NCBI GenBank assembly: GCA_004143945.1
Contig: SEHB01000001.1
Location: forward strand, 620,001 to 684,000
Origin: Lysobacteraceae bacterium
GTDB taxonomy: Bacteria > Pseudomonadota > Gammaproteobacteria > Xanthomonadales > Rhodanobacteraceae
Length of the DNA stretch: 64,000 nucleotides
Reading direction: 5' to 3'
Positions within the stretch are counted from its first letter, which is position 1; every line of letters starts with the position of its first letter. The notes beneath the pieces were generated by a model. The model made no database searches and had not been told where the DNA came from. It saw only the letters and a program-made list of their open reading frames with translations. Positions 56,573-64,000 of the stretch are shown here, one piece after another. The position numbers and the translations under genes are program-made.

Positions 56573-57322
56573 ATGTTCACGCTCGTTGCGCCTGAAGGCG
56601 ACCAGGGTTTTTCCACCATCGAACTCGCGCCGGTCGCATTGGCGGAGGTCGTGCCGCCCGCTCGCATGCAGGCAGACCTGCATGCGGTGCCCGCGCCGGC
56701 TCCTTCCCATGCGCTCGCCGAGGTGCTGCGCGACCCACGCATCTGGCGCCGCGGCACCGCCGCGCCCGCGACGATCGATGCGCAGCCGACCGGCATCGCG
56801 GGCCTGGATGCGCGCCTGCCCGGCGGCGGCTGGCCGCGTGGCGCGCTGAGCGAGATCCTGATCGAACAGGACGGCCTCGGCGAATGCAGCCTGCTGCTGC
56901 CCGCGCTGGCCGCGCTGACGCAGGCGCGCCGCCGCGTCGCGCTGGTCGCGCCACCCTATCTTCCGTATGCGCCCGCGCTCGCGGGCGCCGGCATCGACCT
57001 CGCCCAGGTCGTGCACATCGACGCCGACGCGGGCGACACCCACTGGACCGCCGAGCAATGCCTGCGCGCGGGCTGCTGCGGCGCGGTGCTGAACTGGCTT
57101 CCGCGCGCCGACTACCGCCAGTTGCGCCGCCTGCAGCTCGCGGCCGAAACCGGCGGCGCGATCGGCTTCGTGTTCCGTCCGCTCGCGGCTGCCGCGGAGG
57201 CGAGTCCCGCCGCGCTGCGCCTGCGCATCACGATGGCTGCCGACGGCGCGCCGCGCATCGACATCCTCAAGTGCCGCGGCCGCCTCGGCGACCACGCGCA
57301 GGCGATGCGGCTGCGTGCCTGA
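56573..57322 (+). CDS. imuA: ImuA, RecA/SulA-like component of the mutasome
   Basis: A 249-residue protein of the ImuA family, with a RecA-like fold lacking an intact Walker A. Visible segments are LAEVLRDPRIWRRG, TGIAGLDARLPGGGWPRGAL, LSEILIEQDGLGECSLLLPA and a basic C-terminus. It is needed, with ImuB and DnaE2, for damage-induced mutagenesis. It starts 15 bases after lexA, and imuB begins 14 bases after its stop. Confidence 0.9.
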   Translation: MFTLVAPEGDQGFSTIELAPVALAEVVPPARMQADLHAVPAPAPSHALAEVLRDPRIWRRGTAAPATIDAQPTGIAGLDARLPGGGWPRGALSEILIEQDGLGECSLLLPALAALTQARRRVALVAPPYLPYAPALAGAGIDLAQVVHIDADAGDTHWTAEQCLRAGCCGAVLNWLPRADYRQLRRLQLAAETGGAIGFVFRPLAAAAEASPAALRLRITMAADGAPRIDILKCRGRLGDHAQAMRLRA

Positions 57323-57336
57323 ACCGCGAGGCGTGC

Positions 57337-58779
57337 GTGCTCTGGGCCTGCCTCCGCTTTCCGCAACTGGCGCTGGACCTCGTCCACGCCGGCACGGATG
57401 AAACGGTCCGTCGACGACCGTTCGCGATCGTCGACGGACCCGCGCAGCGTCGCCACGTGCTGCTGGCGAATGCATCCGCACGCAAGGCGGGCGTGCAGGC
57501 GGGCCAGCCGCTCGCGGGTGCGCAGTTGCTGTGCCCGCGCCTCGCGATCGCACCGCGCGACGAGGCCGCGGAACGCCAGGCGCTCGAAACCCTCGCGGCC
57601 CTCGCCTACCGCTACAGCGCCGAGGTCAGTCTCGCCGCGCCCGACACGCTGTTCGTCGAGGCCGGCGCGAGTCTCGCGCTGTTCGGCGGCTGGCCCGCAT
57701 TCGAACGCCGCCTGCGCAGCGAACTCGAGCGACTCGGCTTCGCGCATGCCATTGCCGCCGCACCGACGATGGGCGCCGCCCGCGTGCTCGCAGACAGCGG
57801 CGCGACCCTCGCGATCCCGGCGCTCGCGCAGCTGCCGCTCGCGCTCGGCGCGGTGCCGCTCACCGCGGGCGGATTGCCCGCGAAGACGGTCGCCGCGTTG
57901 CGCGGCATGGGGCTGCGCACGCTCGGCGAACTGTTCGCGCTGCCTCGCGCGGAACTCGCGCGGCGCATCGGCCAGGACGCGCTCGATCATCTCGATCGCA
58001 TGCGCGGACTCGCGGCCGAAGCGTGGACGCGCTGGCAACCGCCGCAGCGCTACGAGCGTCGCATCGAATTCGCATACGGCATCGAATCGCATACCGCGCT
58101 CGGCTTCCCGCTGCAGCGCATGCTGCGCGAGTTCGCGCTGTTCCTCGTCGCGCGCGACGGCGGCGTGCAGCGCTTCGCACTCGTGCTCGGCCACGAGCGC
58201 GGCGCGAGCACGCGCATCGAGGTCGGCCTGCTCGCACCGCAGCGCGACGCCGCCGCGCTGTTCGAACTGGCGCGCGCACGCCTCGAACGCGTCGAGCTGG
58301 TCGCACCGGTGCATGCACTCGGCCTCGTCGCCGAGGACCTGCCCGCGCTGTGCCCGCTGCATCGCGACCTGTTCGAAACGAACCGGCACGAACAGTTCGA
58401 CTGGCCCGCGCTGGCCGAGCGCCTGCGTGCGCGCCTCGGCGACGCCGCACTGCGTGGCCTCGGCTGCGCGGGCGATCATCGCCCGGGGCGCGCCTGGCGC
58501 TTCGTGCCACCCGGCGCGGGCAGCGCGAAGCCGCTGCCGCCGGATGCGCAGCGTCCGTTCTGGCTGCTGCGTCGGCCGCTGCCGCTGCGCGGTGGCGCAC
58601 GCCGCATTCTCGCCGGGCCCGAGCGCATCGAAAGCGGCTGGTGGGACGAAGGCGACCAGCGCCGCGACTACTACATCGTCGAAACCCGTTCGGGCCAGCG
58701 TGCCTGGGCCTTCGTCGAAGCGGGCCGCCTCGTCGACGCAGGCATGGACGGCTGGAACCTGCATGGCTGGTTCGCATGA
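57337..58779 (+). CDS. imuB: ImuB, catalytically inactive Y-family polymerase homologue
   Basis: A 480-residue DinB-like scaffold protein. It keeps the palm and little-finger layout ([51 protein letters not shown]) but lacks the acidic triad: the DxD of the first motif is replaced, and [10 protein letters not shown] stands where SIDE would be. The C-terminal [15 protein letters not shown] is typical of ImuB. GTG 57337 is the start, with GAGG before it. It links ImuA, DnaE2 and the sliding clamp. It overlaps dnaE2 as ATGA. Confidence 0.93.
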   Translation: MLWACLRFPQLALDLVHAGTDETVRRRPFAIVDGPAQRRHVLLANASARKAGVQAGQPLAGAQLLCPRLAIAPRDEAAERQALETLAALAYRYSAEVSLAAPDTLFVEAGASLALFGGWPAFERRLRSELERLGFAHAIAAAPTMGAARVLADSGATLAIPALAQLPLALGAVPLTAGGLPAKTVAALRGMGLRTLGELFALPRAELARRIGQDALDHLDRMRGLAAEAWTRWQPPQRYERRIEFAYGIESHTALGFPLQRMLREFALFLVARDGGVQRFALVLGHERGASTRIEVGLLAPQRDAAALFELARARLERVELVAPVHALGLVAEDLPALCPLHRDLFETNRHEQFDWPALAERLRARLGDAALRGLGCAGDHRPGRAWRFVPPGAGSAKPLPPDAQRPFWLLRRPLPLRGGARRILAGPERIESGWWDEGDQRRDYYIVETRSGQRAWAFVEAGRLVDAGMDGWNLHGWFA

Positions 58780-61700
58780 ACACGCCGCGCCCGCCGAAGC
58801 GGCGCCGCCTGCGCGCGCCGCTCGAACCCGATCTTCCGGGTGAAGCCGACGACGATCCGCGCAGCGGCCTGCGCAAGGCGCAACGCAGCGTCGCGGCATC
58901 GACGACGGCAGGCGACGCGGACGGCACTGGCCCCCGTCCGCGCGACACGGCCCTCGACCGCCGTTATGCGGAACTGCACTGCCTGTCGAACTTCTCGTTC
59001 CAGCGCGGTGCCTCGGGCGCCGCCGAACTGTTCGCACGCGCGCACGAGCTCGGCTATGCCGCGCTCGCGATCACCGACGAGTGCTCGCTCGCGGGCATCG
59101 TGCGCGCACTCGAGGCGAGCACGAAGACCGCCGCGCACCCGGACGATCGCGTGAAGCTCATCGTCGGCAGCGAGGTGCAGCTCGCCGATGGACCCAGGCT
59201 CGTGCTGCTGGTCGCGGACGCGCAAGGGTATTCCGACCTGTGCCGGCTCATCACGACCGGGCGGCGCCGCAGTGCGAAAGGCGAGTATCACCTGCTGCGC
59301 AGCGATGTCGAACGACTCGGCGAAGGCGTGCTCGTGCTGTGGCCGTTGCCCGCCGGCAGCGATGCCACGCCGGCTACGCCCGATGGCGTGCGCGAACCCC
59401 GTCCGGACTGGCCTGCGCGTGCGGCCGCGGCGCACGTGCCCGAGTCGACGCACGCGCGCGACGCAGCCTGGATCACGCGCCACTTCGCGGGCCGCGCCTG
59501 GATCGCGGTGGAATTGCATCGCGGCGCGGACGATCGTGGCCTGCTCGAGCACGCACGCGTGTTCGGCGCGCACCACGGCCTGCCGCTGGTGGCCGCGGGC
59601 GACGTGCACATGCACGTGCGCCGGCGGCGTGCACTGCAGGACGTGATGACCGCGATCCGCCTCGGCAGCAGCGTGGCCGAGGCCGGGCTTGCGCTGTTTC
59701 CGAACGGGGAGCGGCACCTGCGCCGCGTCGACGACCTCGAACGCCTGTATCCACCGGAACTGCTGGCCGAGACCCTGCGCGTTGCCGCGCGCTGCCGCTT
59801 CGAGTTGCGCGGCCTCGGCTACGAATACCCGCACGAGCTCGCGCCGAACGGCGTCGACCGCGCGACCTGGCTGCGCACCCTGGTCGAGCAGGGCGCCGCG
59901 CGGCGCTATCCCGATGGCGTGCCGCCGCGCGTGCGCGACCTGCTCGCGAAGGAACTCGCGCTGATCCATCGCAAGCGCTACGAGGCGTTCTTCCTGACCG
60001 TGCACGACATCGTGCGCTGGGCACGCGAGGAACGCGGGATCCTCTGCCAGGGACGCGGCTCCTCGGCCAACTCGGCGGTCTGCTACTGCCTCGGCATCAC
60101 CGCGGTGAACCCGGTCGAGGGCCACCTGCTGTTCGAGCGCTTCCTCTCCGACGAACGCGACGAGCCGCCCGACATCGACGTCGATTTCGAGCACGAGCGG
60201 CGCGAGGAAGTGCTGCAGTACGTGTTCGCGAAATACGGGCGCGAGCGTGCCGCGCTCGCCGCGACGGTGATCGGCTACCGCGGCCGCAGCGCGGTGCGCG
60301 ACGTCGGCCGCGCGCTCGGCATCCCGGACGACCGCATCGACGGCCTCGCGCGCCTGTTCTCGCGCGTGCCGAGCGGACGCAACCTGCCTCAGTGGCTCGA
60401 GGAGCACGGCTTCGATCCCGACGACCGCACGCTGCAGCGGCTGTTCCGCCTCGCCGGCGAACTGCGCGGGTTCCCGCGCCACCTGTCCCAGCACGTCGGC
60501 GGTTTCGTGATCTCCGAACATCCGCTGCACACGCTGGTGCCGGTCGAGAACGCCGCGATGGCGGATCGCACGATCATCCAGTGGGACAAGGACGACCTCG
60601 AGGAAATGAAGCTGCTCAAGGTCGACTGCCTCGCGCTCGGCATGCTGACCTGCCTGCGCAAGTGCTTCGAGCTGCTGCGTGCGCACCACGGCGTCGATCT
60701 CGAGCTCGCGACGATCCCGCGCGAGGATCCGGCCACCTACGCGATGATCCGCGCGGCCGACACCGTCGGCGTGTTCCAGATCGAATCGCGCGCGCAGATG
60801 TCGATGCTGCCGCGGCTGCAGCCGCGCACCTTCTACGACCTCGTGATCGAGGTCGCGATCGTGCGCCCGGGTCCGATCCAGGGCGACATGGTGCATCCCT
60901 ACCTCGAGCGCCGGCGGCGGCCCGAACTGATCGAGTACGAATCACCCGCGATCGAACGCGTGCTCGGCCGCACGCTCGGCATCCCGATCTTCCAGGAGCA
61001 GGTGATGGAACTGCTGCAGGTCGCGGCCGGCTTCACGCCGGGCGAGGCGGACCAGCTGCGGCGTTCGATGGCCGCATGGAAACGCCGCGGCGGCCTCGAG
61101 CAGTTCCGCGACCGCATCTTCGAGGGCATGCAGTGCAACGGCTATTCACAGGCGTTCGCCGAGCGCATCTACCGACAGATCCAGGGGTTCGGCGAATATG
61201 GTTTTCCCGAGTCGCACGCCTACAGTTTCGCGCTGCTCGCCTATGCCTCGTCCTGGCTCAAGTGCCATTACCCTGCGTTGTTCACCTGCGCCCTGCTGAA
61301 CTCGCAACCGATGGGGTTCTACCAGCCCGCGCAACTGGTGCAGGACCTGCGCCAGCACGGCGGACGCGTGCTGCCGGCCGACGTCACCGCGAGCGAAGGC
61401 GATTGCACGCTGGAGCCGGCGCCCTCGATACCGCTCGCCGGCATGCCGCCTTCGCTGCATGCGATCGCGTTGCGGCTCGGGCTGGCCCAGGTCCGCGGGC
61501 TTTCCACCGATGCGATCGCGCGCATCATCGAGGCACGCCGCGAAGCACCGTTGCGCGACGTCGCCGACCTCGTGCGCCGCGCCCGCCTCAATGCGGCGGA
61601 GCGCGCATGCCTCGCCGATGCGGGTGCGCTCGCGAGCCTCAGCGGCGATCGCCACCGCGCGCGCTGGGACAGCGCGGGTGCGGAACTCCCTGCCCCGGTG

Positions 61701-62171
61701 CTGGCCGGCGCGAGGATCGAGGAAACGGCAGTCGACCTGCGCCCGCCGAGCCTGCGCGAGGACGTGATGGCGGACTACGCGACGCTCGGCCTCTCGCTGC
61801 GCGCGCATCCGCTCGCGCTCGTGCGCGCCGAGCTCGCGCGGCGACGCGTGTCGCCCGCGCGCCTGACCACCGACGTCGCCAACAGCGGTCGCCGGATGCG
61901 CTGCGCCGGCCTCGTGACCGTGCGCCAGCATCCGGGCACCGCCAAGGGCGTCACCTTCGTCACGCTCGAGGACGAAACCGGAATCGTCAACGTCGTGGTC
62001 TGGCGTTCACTCGCCGAACGCCAGCACCGCGTGCTGCTCGAATCGAGCGTGATGGCGGTCGACGGCGTGCTCGAGGCGAGCGAAGGCGTGCATCACCTGA
62101 TCGCGGACCGCCTGCACGACTACAGCGCATTGCTCCCCGAGCTCGCGTTCGCGTCGCGCGATTTCCATTGA
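58776..62171 (+). CDS. dnaE2: Error-prone DNA polymerase DnaE2
   Basis: A 1131-residue C-family polymerase for translesion synthesis. A basic, disordered N-terminal extension (residues 1-60, [12 protein letters not shown]) is followed by a PHP domain ([18 protein letters not shown]). The catalytic core has [17 protein letters not shown] and the Asp motif [16 protein letters not shown], then [13 protein letters not shown] and [17 protein letters not shown]. It ends in an OB-fold ([19 protein letters not shown]). It overlaps imuB by four bases and closes the lexA-imuA-imuB-dnaE2 operon. Confidence 0.96.
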   Translation: MNTPRPPKRRRLRAPLEPDLPGEADDDPRSGLRKAQRSVAASTTAGDADGTGPRPRDTALDRRYAELHCLSNFSFQRGASGAAELFARAHELGYAALAITDECSLAGIVRALEASTKTAAHPDDRVKLIVGSEVQLADGPRLVLLVADAQGYSDLCRLITTGRRRSAKGEYHLLRSDVERLGEGVLVLWPLPAGSDATPATPDGVREPRPDWPARAAAAHVPESTHARDAAWITRHFAGRAWIAVELHRGADDRGLLEHARVFGAHHGLPLVAAGDVHMHVRRRRALQDVMTAIRLGSSVAEAGLALFPNGERHLRRVDDLERLYPPELLAETLRVAARCRFELRGLGYEYPHELAPNGVDRATWLRTLVEQGAARRYPDGVPPRVRDLLAKELALIHRKRYEAFFLTVHDIVRWAREERGILCQGRGSSANSAVCYCLGITAVNPVEGHLLFERFLSDERDEPPDIDVDFEHERREEVLQYVFAKYGRERAALAATVIGYRGRSAVRDVGRALGIPDDRIDGLARLFSRVPSGRNLPQWLEEHGFDPDDRTLQRLFRLAGELRGFPRHLSQHVGGFVISEHPLHTLVPVENAAMADRTIIQWDKDDLEEMKLLKVDCLALGMLTCLRKCFELLRAHHGVDLELATIPREDPATYAMIRAADTVGVFQIESRAQMSMLPRLQPRTFYDLVIEVAIVRPGPIQGDMVHPYLERRRRPELIEYESPAIERVLGRTLGIPIFQEQVMELLQVAAGFTPGEADQLRRSMAAWKRRGGLEQFRDRIFEGMQCNGYSQAFAERIYRQIQGFGEYGFPESHAYSFALLAYASSWLKCHYPALFTCALLNSQPMGFYQPAQLVQDLRQHGGRVLPADVTASEGDCTLEPAPSIPLAGMPPSLHAIALRLGLAQVRGLSTDAIARIIEARREAPLRDVADLVRRARLNAAERACLADAGALASLSGDRHRARWDSAGAELPAPVLAGARIEETAVDLRPPSLREDVMADYATLGLSLRAHPLALVRAELARRRVSPARLTTDVANSGRRMRCAGLVTVRQHPGTAKGVTFVTLEDETGIVNVVVWRSLAERQHRVLLESSVMAVDGVLEASEGVHHLIADRLHDYSALLPELAFASRDFH

Positions 62172-62189
62172 CCTCCAAGATCAAGAGAT

Positions 62190-62385
62190 GTTGCATGGAG
62201 AACACGAAGGACGCACGGAGAACGCGAAGGAAAATCGCCGAGGTCCAACACGAGGCCCGTAGGCTGGACGAACGCAGGTCGGCCGGCGCCCTTCGTCACG
62301 TACGACGCTATCCGGTGCATTCCGCGTACCCATCCTTCAGCTCTCCTTCGTGTTCTCCGTGCGTCCTTCGTGTACTCCGTGCAAC
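62190..62385. repeat. 196-base element bounded by 41-base inverted repeats
   Basis: The left arm (62190-62230) and right arm (62345-62385) match at 38 of 41 positions in inverted orientation; both contain ACACGAAGGACGCACGGAGA. The arms themselves are built from a repeated GGAGAACACGAAGG unit. The 114-base centre codes nothing convincing. The structure resembles a miniature inverted-repeat element or a long stem-loop. It lies between the convergent dnaE2 and orn genes, in a 285-base gap. Confidence 0.85.
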
Positions 62386-62456
62386 AGCTTTCGCCCTCGC
62401 TCCGGCCTTTCGCTCTGGCTTCGGCTCCCCGCCCCCCGGCCCGCCCATTCGACGCC

Positions 62457-63026
62457 TCAGGGCGCCTCGAGGGTCCCGGCGATGCGGCCCATGAATGGCC
62501 GGTAGTAGGCAAGCTCTGCGATCGAGTCGCGCACGTCGCTGAGCGCGGTATGGGCCGAGTCCTTCGAGAAGCCGCGGCTGACCTCGGGTGCCCAGCGGCG
62601 CGCGAGTTCCTTGATCGTGGAGACGTCGAGGTTGCGGTAGTGGAAGTAGCGTTCGAGCCGCGGCATGAGCCGGTGCAGGAACCGACGGTCCTGGCAGATC
62701 GAGTTGCCGCACATCGGCGACTTGCCGACCGGCACCCATTGCGCGAGGAACTCGACGGTCAGCGCTTCGGCGGTCGCGATGTCCACTTCCGAATCGAGCA
62801 CGCGCTGCCACAGACCCGACTTGCGGTGCTGGTTGCGGTTCCAGTCGTCCATCGCCTCGAGTCGCTCCAGCGGATGGCGCAGCGCGAACTCGGGGCCCTC
62901 GGCCAGCGGATTGAGGTCCTTGTCGGTGACCACGGTCGCGATCTCGAGAATCGAATCGGAGCCCGGGTCCAGCCCGGTCATCTCGAGGTCGATCCAGATC
63001 AGGTTGTTCTCGTCCGGCACGCGCAT
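62457..63026 (-). CDS. orn: Oligoribonuclease
   Basis: A 189-residue DEDDh exoribonuclease that degrades 2-5-base RNAs and pGpG. Active-site residues: D13 and E15 ([12 protein letters not shown]), the middle Asp in [16 protein letters not shown], and His/Asp in [18 protein letters not shown] 63026 is chosen because the family begins at this point; an in-frame ATG at 63062 adds only unrelated residues. By clearing pGpG it supports c-di-GMP turnover, relevant to the cyclase encoded at 48629. Confidence 0.97.
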   Translation of the reverse strand: MRVPDENNLIWIDLEMTGLDPGSDSILEIATVVTDKDLNPLAEGPEFALRHPLERLEAMDDWNRNQHRKSGLWQRVLDSEVDIATAEALTVEFLAQWVPVGKSPMCGNSICQDRRFLHRLMPRLERYFHYRNLDVSTIKELARRWAPEVSRGFSKDSAHTALSDVRDSIAELAYYRPFMGRIAGTLEAP

Positions 63027-63101
63027 GCGGATTCCTTGAGTGCTCGCCCCCAGTCTAGGCAAGCCGTCGGCGCTTGCAAACCCTGCGCTATGCTGCGGGC
63101 G

Positions 63102-64000
63102 ATGGCACCCACCCTGCTATGGCACGACTACGAGACCACGGGCGCCGACCCGCGGCGCGATCGACCGGCGCAGTTCGCCGCGATCCGCACCACGCTCGAG
63201 CTCGAACAGGTCGGCGAGCCGGTGTCGTTCGACTGCCGGCCCGCGCCGGACGTGCTGCCGCATCCGCAGGCCTGCCTGATCACCGGCATCACGCCGCAAC
63301 GGATGCTGCGTGACGGCCTCATCGAGGCCGAGTTCGCCGCGCGTGTGCTCGAGCAGATGGCCGAGCCCGGAACCTGCAGCGTCGGCTACAACTCGCTGCG
63401 CTTCGACGACGAGTTCACGCGCAACCTGCTGTACCGGAACTTCCACGATCCCTACGAGCGCGAGTGGAAGGACGGCAATTCGCGCTGGGACCTCATCGAC
63501 CTCGCGCGCATGTGCCACGCGCTGCGTCCGGACGGCATCGAGTGGCCTCTGCGCGAGGACGGCTCGCCGAGCTTCCGCCTCGAGCATCTCGCGAGCGCGA
63601 ACGGCATCGTGCAGCAGCGCGCGCACGACGCGGTGTCGGACGTCGAGGCGCTGATCGGCCTGGCGCGGTTGATCCGTTCGCGCCAGCCGCGTCTGTGGGA
63701 TTTCCACTTTCGCCTGCGGCGCAAGCAGGCGGTGTTCGAACTCGTCGACCTCGCGCGCATGACACCGCTGGTGCACGTGTCTTCGCGCTATCCGGCGAGT
63801 CGCGGCTGCACCGCGATCATCGCGCCGCTCGCGCAGCATCCCTCGCAGCCGAATGCGGTGATCGTGTACGACCTCGACGTCGATCCGCAGCCACTGCTCG
63901 ACCTCGACGCCGACGAGATCGCCGACCGCGTGTTCACGCCTCGCGCGGACCTCCCCGAGGGCATCGAGCGCATCCCGCTCAAGGCCGTGCACGCGAACCG
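63102..64000 (+). CDS. sbcB: Exodeoxyribonuclease I (3' end outside window)
   Basis: The first 299 residues of a 3'-5' single-strand DNA exonuclease of about 480 residues. Active-site D9 and E11 lie in [11 protein letters not shown]. Other segments match E. coli ExoI closely: [51 protein letters not shown] and [12 protein letters not shown]. The SH3-like domain has begun before the window ends. ATG 63102 or ATG 63090 (four residues more) may be the start. It is divergent from orn with a 75-base gap. Confidence 0.95.
   Translation, partial: MAPTLLWHDYETTGADPRRDRPAQFAAIRTTLELEQVGEPVSFDCRPAPDVLPHPQACLITGITPQRMLRDGLIEAEFAARVLEQMAEPGTCSVGYNSLRFDDEFTRNLLYRNFHDPYEREWKDGNSRWDLIDLARMCHALRPDGIEWPLREDGSPSFRLEHLASANGIVQQRAHDAVSDVEALIGLARLIRSRQPRLWDFHFRLRRKQAVFELVDLARMTPLVHVSSRYPASRGCTAIIAPLAQHPSQPNAVIVYDLDVDPQPLLDLDADEIADRVFTPRADLPEGIERIPLKAVHAN

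Noticed and set aside
58671-60896. Minus-strand frame opposite dnaE2
   Set aside because: No homology; opposite polymerase active-site codons.

Overview
The window is about 64 kb of GC-rich chromosomal DNA. Gene content and order point to a gammaproteobacterium of the Xanthomonadales/Lysobacterales, most like Rhodanobacteraceae such as Dokdonella (an inference; no marker gene for species is present). Supporting traits are the lexA-imuA-imuB-dnaE2 cassette, a ccoNOQP operon headed by an FNR-type regulator, intergenic palindromes of the Xanthomonad/Pseudomonad kind, and several secreted propeller proteins carrying an [IL/V]FxDGF[E/D] motif. There is no phage, integrase, transposase, plasmid function or CRISPR array.

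Layout. 1-4.0 kb: a zinc homeostasis island with a CDF exporter (cut by the left edge), a MerC-like membrane protein, a Zur box, a ZnuD-like TonB-dependent receptor and Zur itself. 4.2-12.1 kb: a small membrane zinc-ribbon protein, gltX, a CpdB-type nucleotidase lipoprotein, a palindrome-rich gap, a DUF4399 protein, an Atm1-type ABC exporter and an unassigned receiver-like protein. 12.1-12.45 kb: tRNA-Ala, tRNA-Glu, tRNA-Asp and a strong terminator, followed by a UbiB/ABC1 kinase. 14.4-22.6 kb: an acidic Gly/Asp/His-tailed secreted protein, then a tightly coupled run of five genes (secreted protein, FHA-GAF protein, Ser/Thr kinase with TPRs, soluble histidine kinase, NarL-type regulator).

22.8-31.3 kb: an FG-GAP secreted protein, OmpW, an FNR/Anr regulator and the cbb3 oxidase operon ccoNOQP-orf-ccoG-ccoH-like-ccoS. 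FNR-type boxes lie in front of ompW/fnr and ccoN, so this is a microaerobic respiration module. 31.4-43.3 kb: a DUF1249 protein, a secreted subtilase, ppsR, an LVIVD-propeller protein, a CadC-like membrane regulator with TPRs, and ppsA. PpsR and its target PpsA are thus separated by two accessory genes. 43.4-53.7 kb: mainly single genes and small operons (TonB-like protein, sulfotransferase plus Asp/Asn hydroxylase, serine beta-lactamase-like hydrolase, GST, diguanylate cyclase, TspO, a MerR-controlled membrane pair, a frameshifted DUF1801 gene, a DJ-1/PfpI protein, a YjdF-like protein).

53.9-64 kb: a Kelch secreted protein that shares its C-terminal domain and its downstream composite repeat with the LVIVD protein; then lexA, imuA, imuB and dnaE2 (error-prone repair, behind a GTAC-type LexA operator), a 41-bp inverted repeat, orn, and sbcB running off the right edge.

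The most unusual material is (i) the shared FxDGF motif and duplicated C-terminal module with its associated repeat, and (ii) the FHA/STK/histidine-kinase/NarL operon that combines Ser/Thr and His-Asp signalling in one translationally coupled unit.
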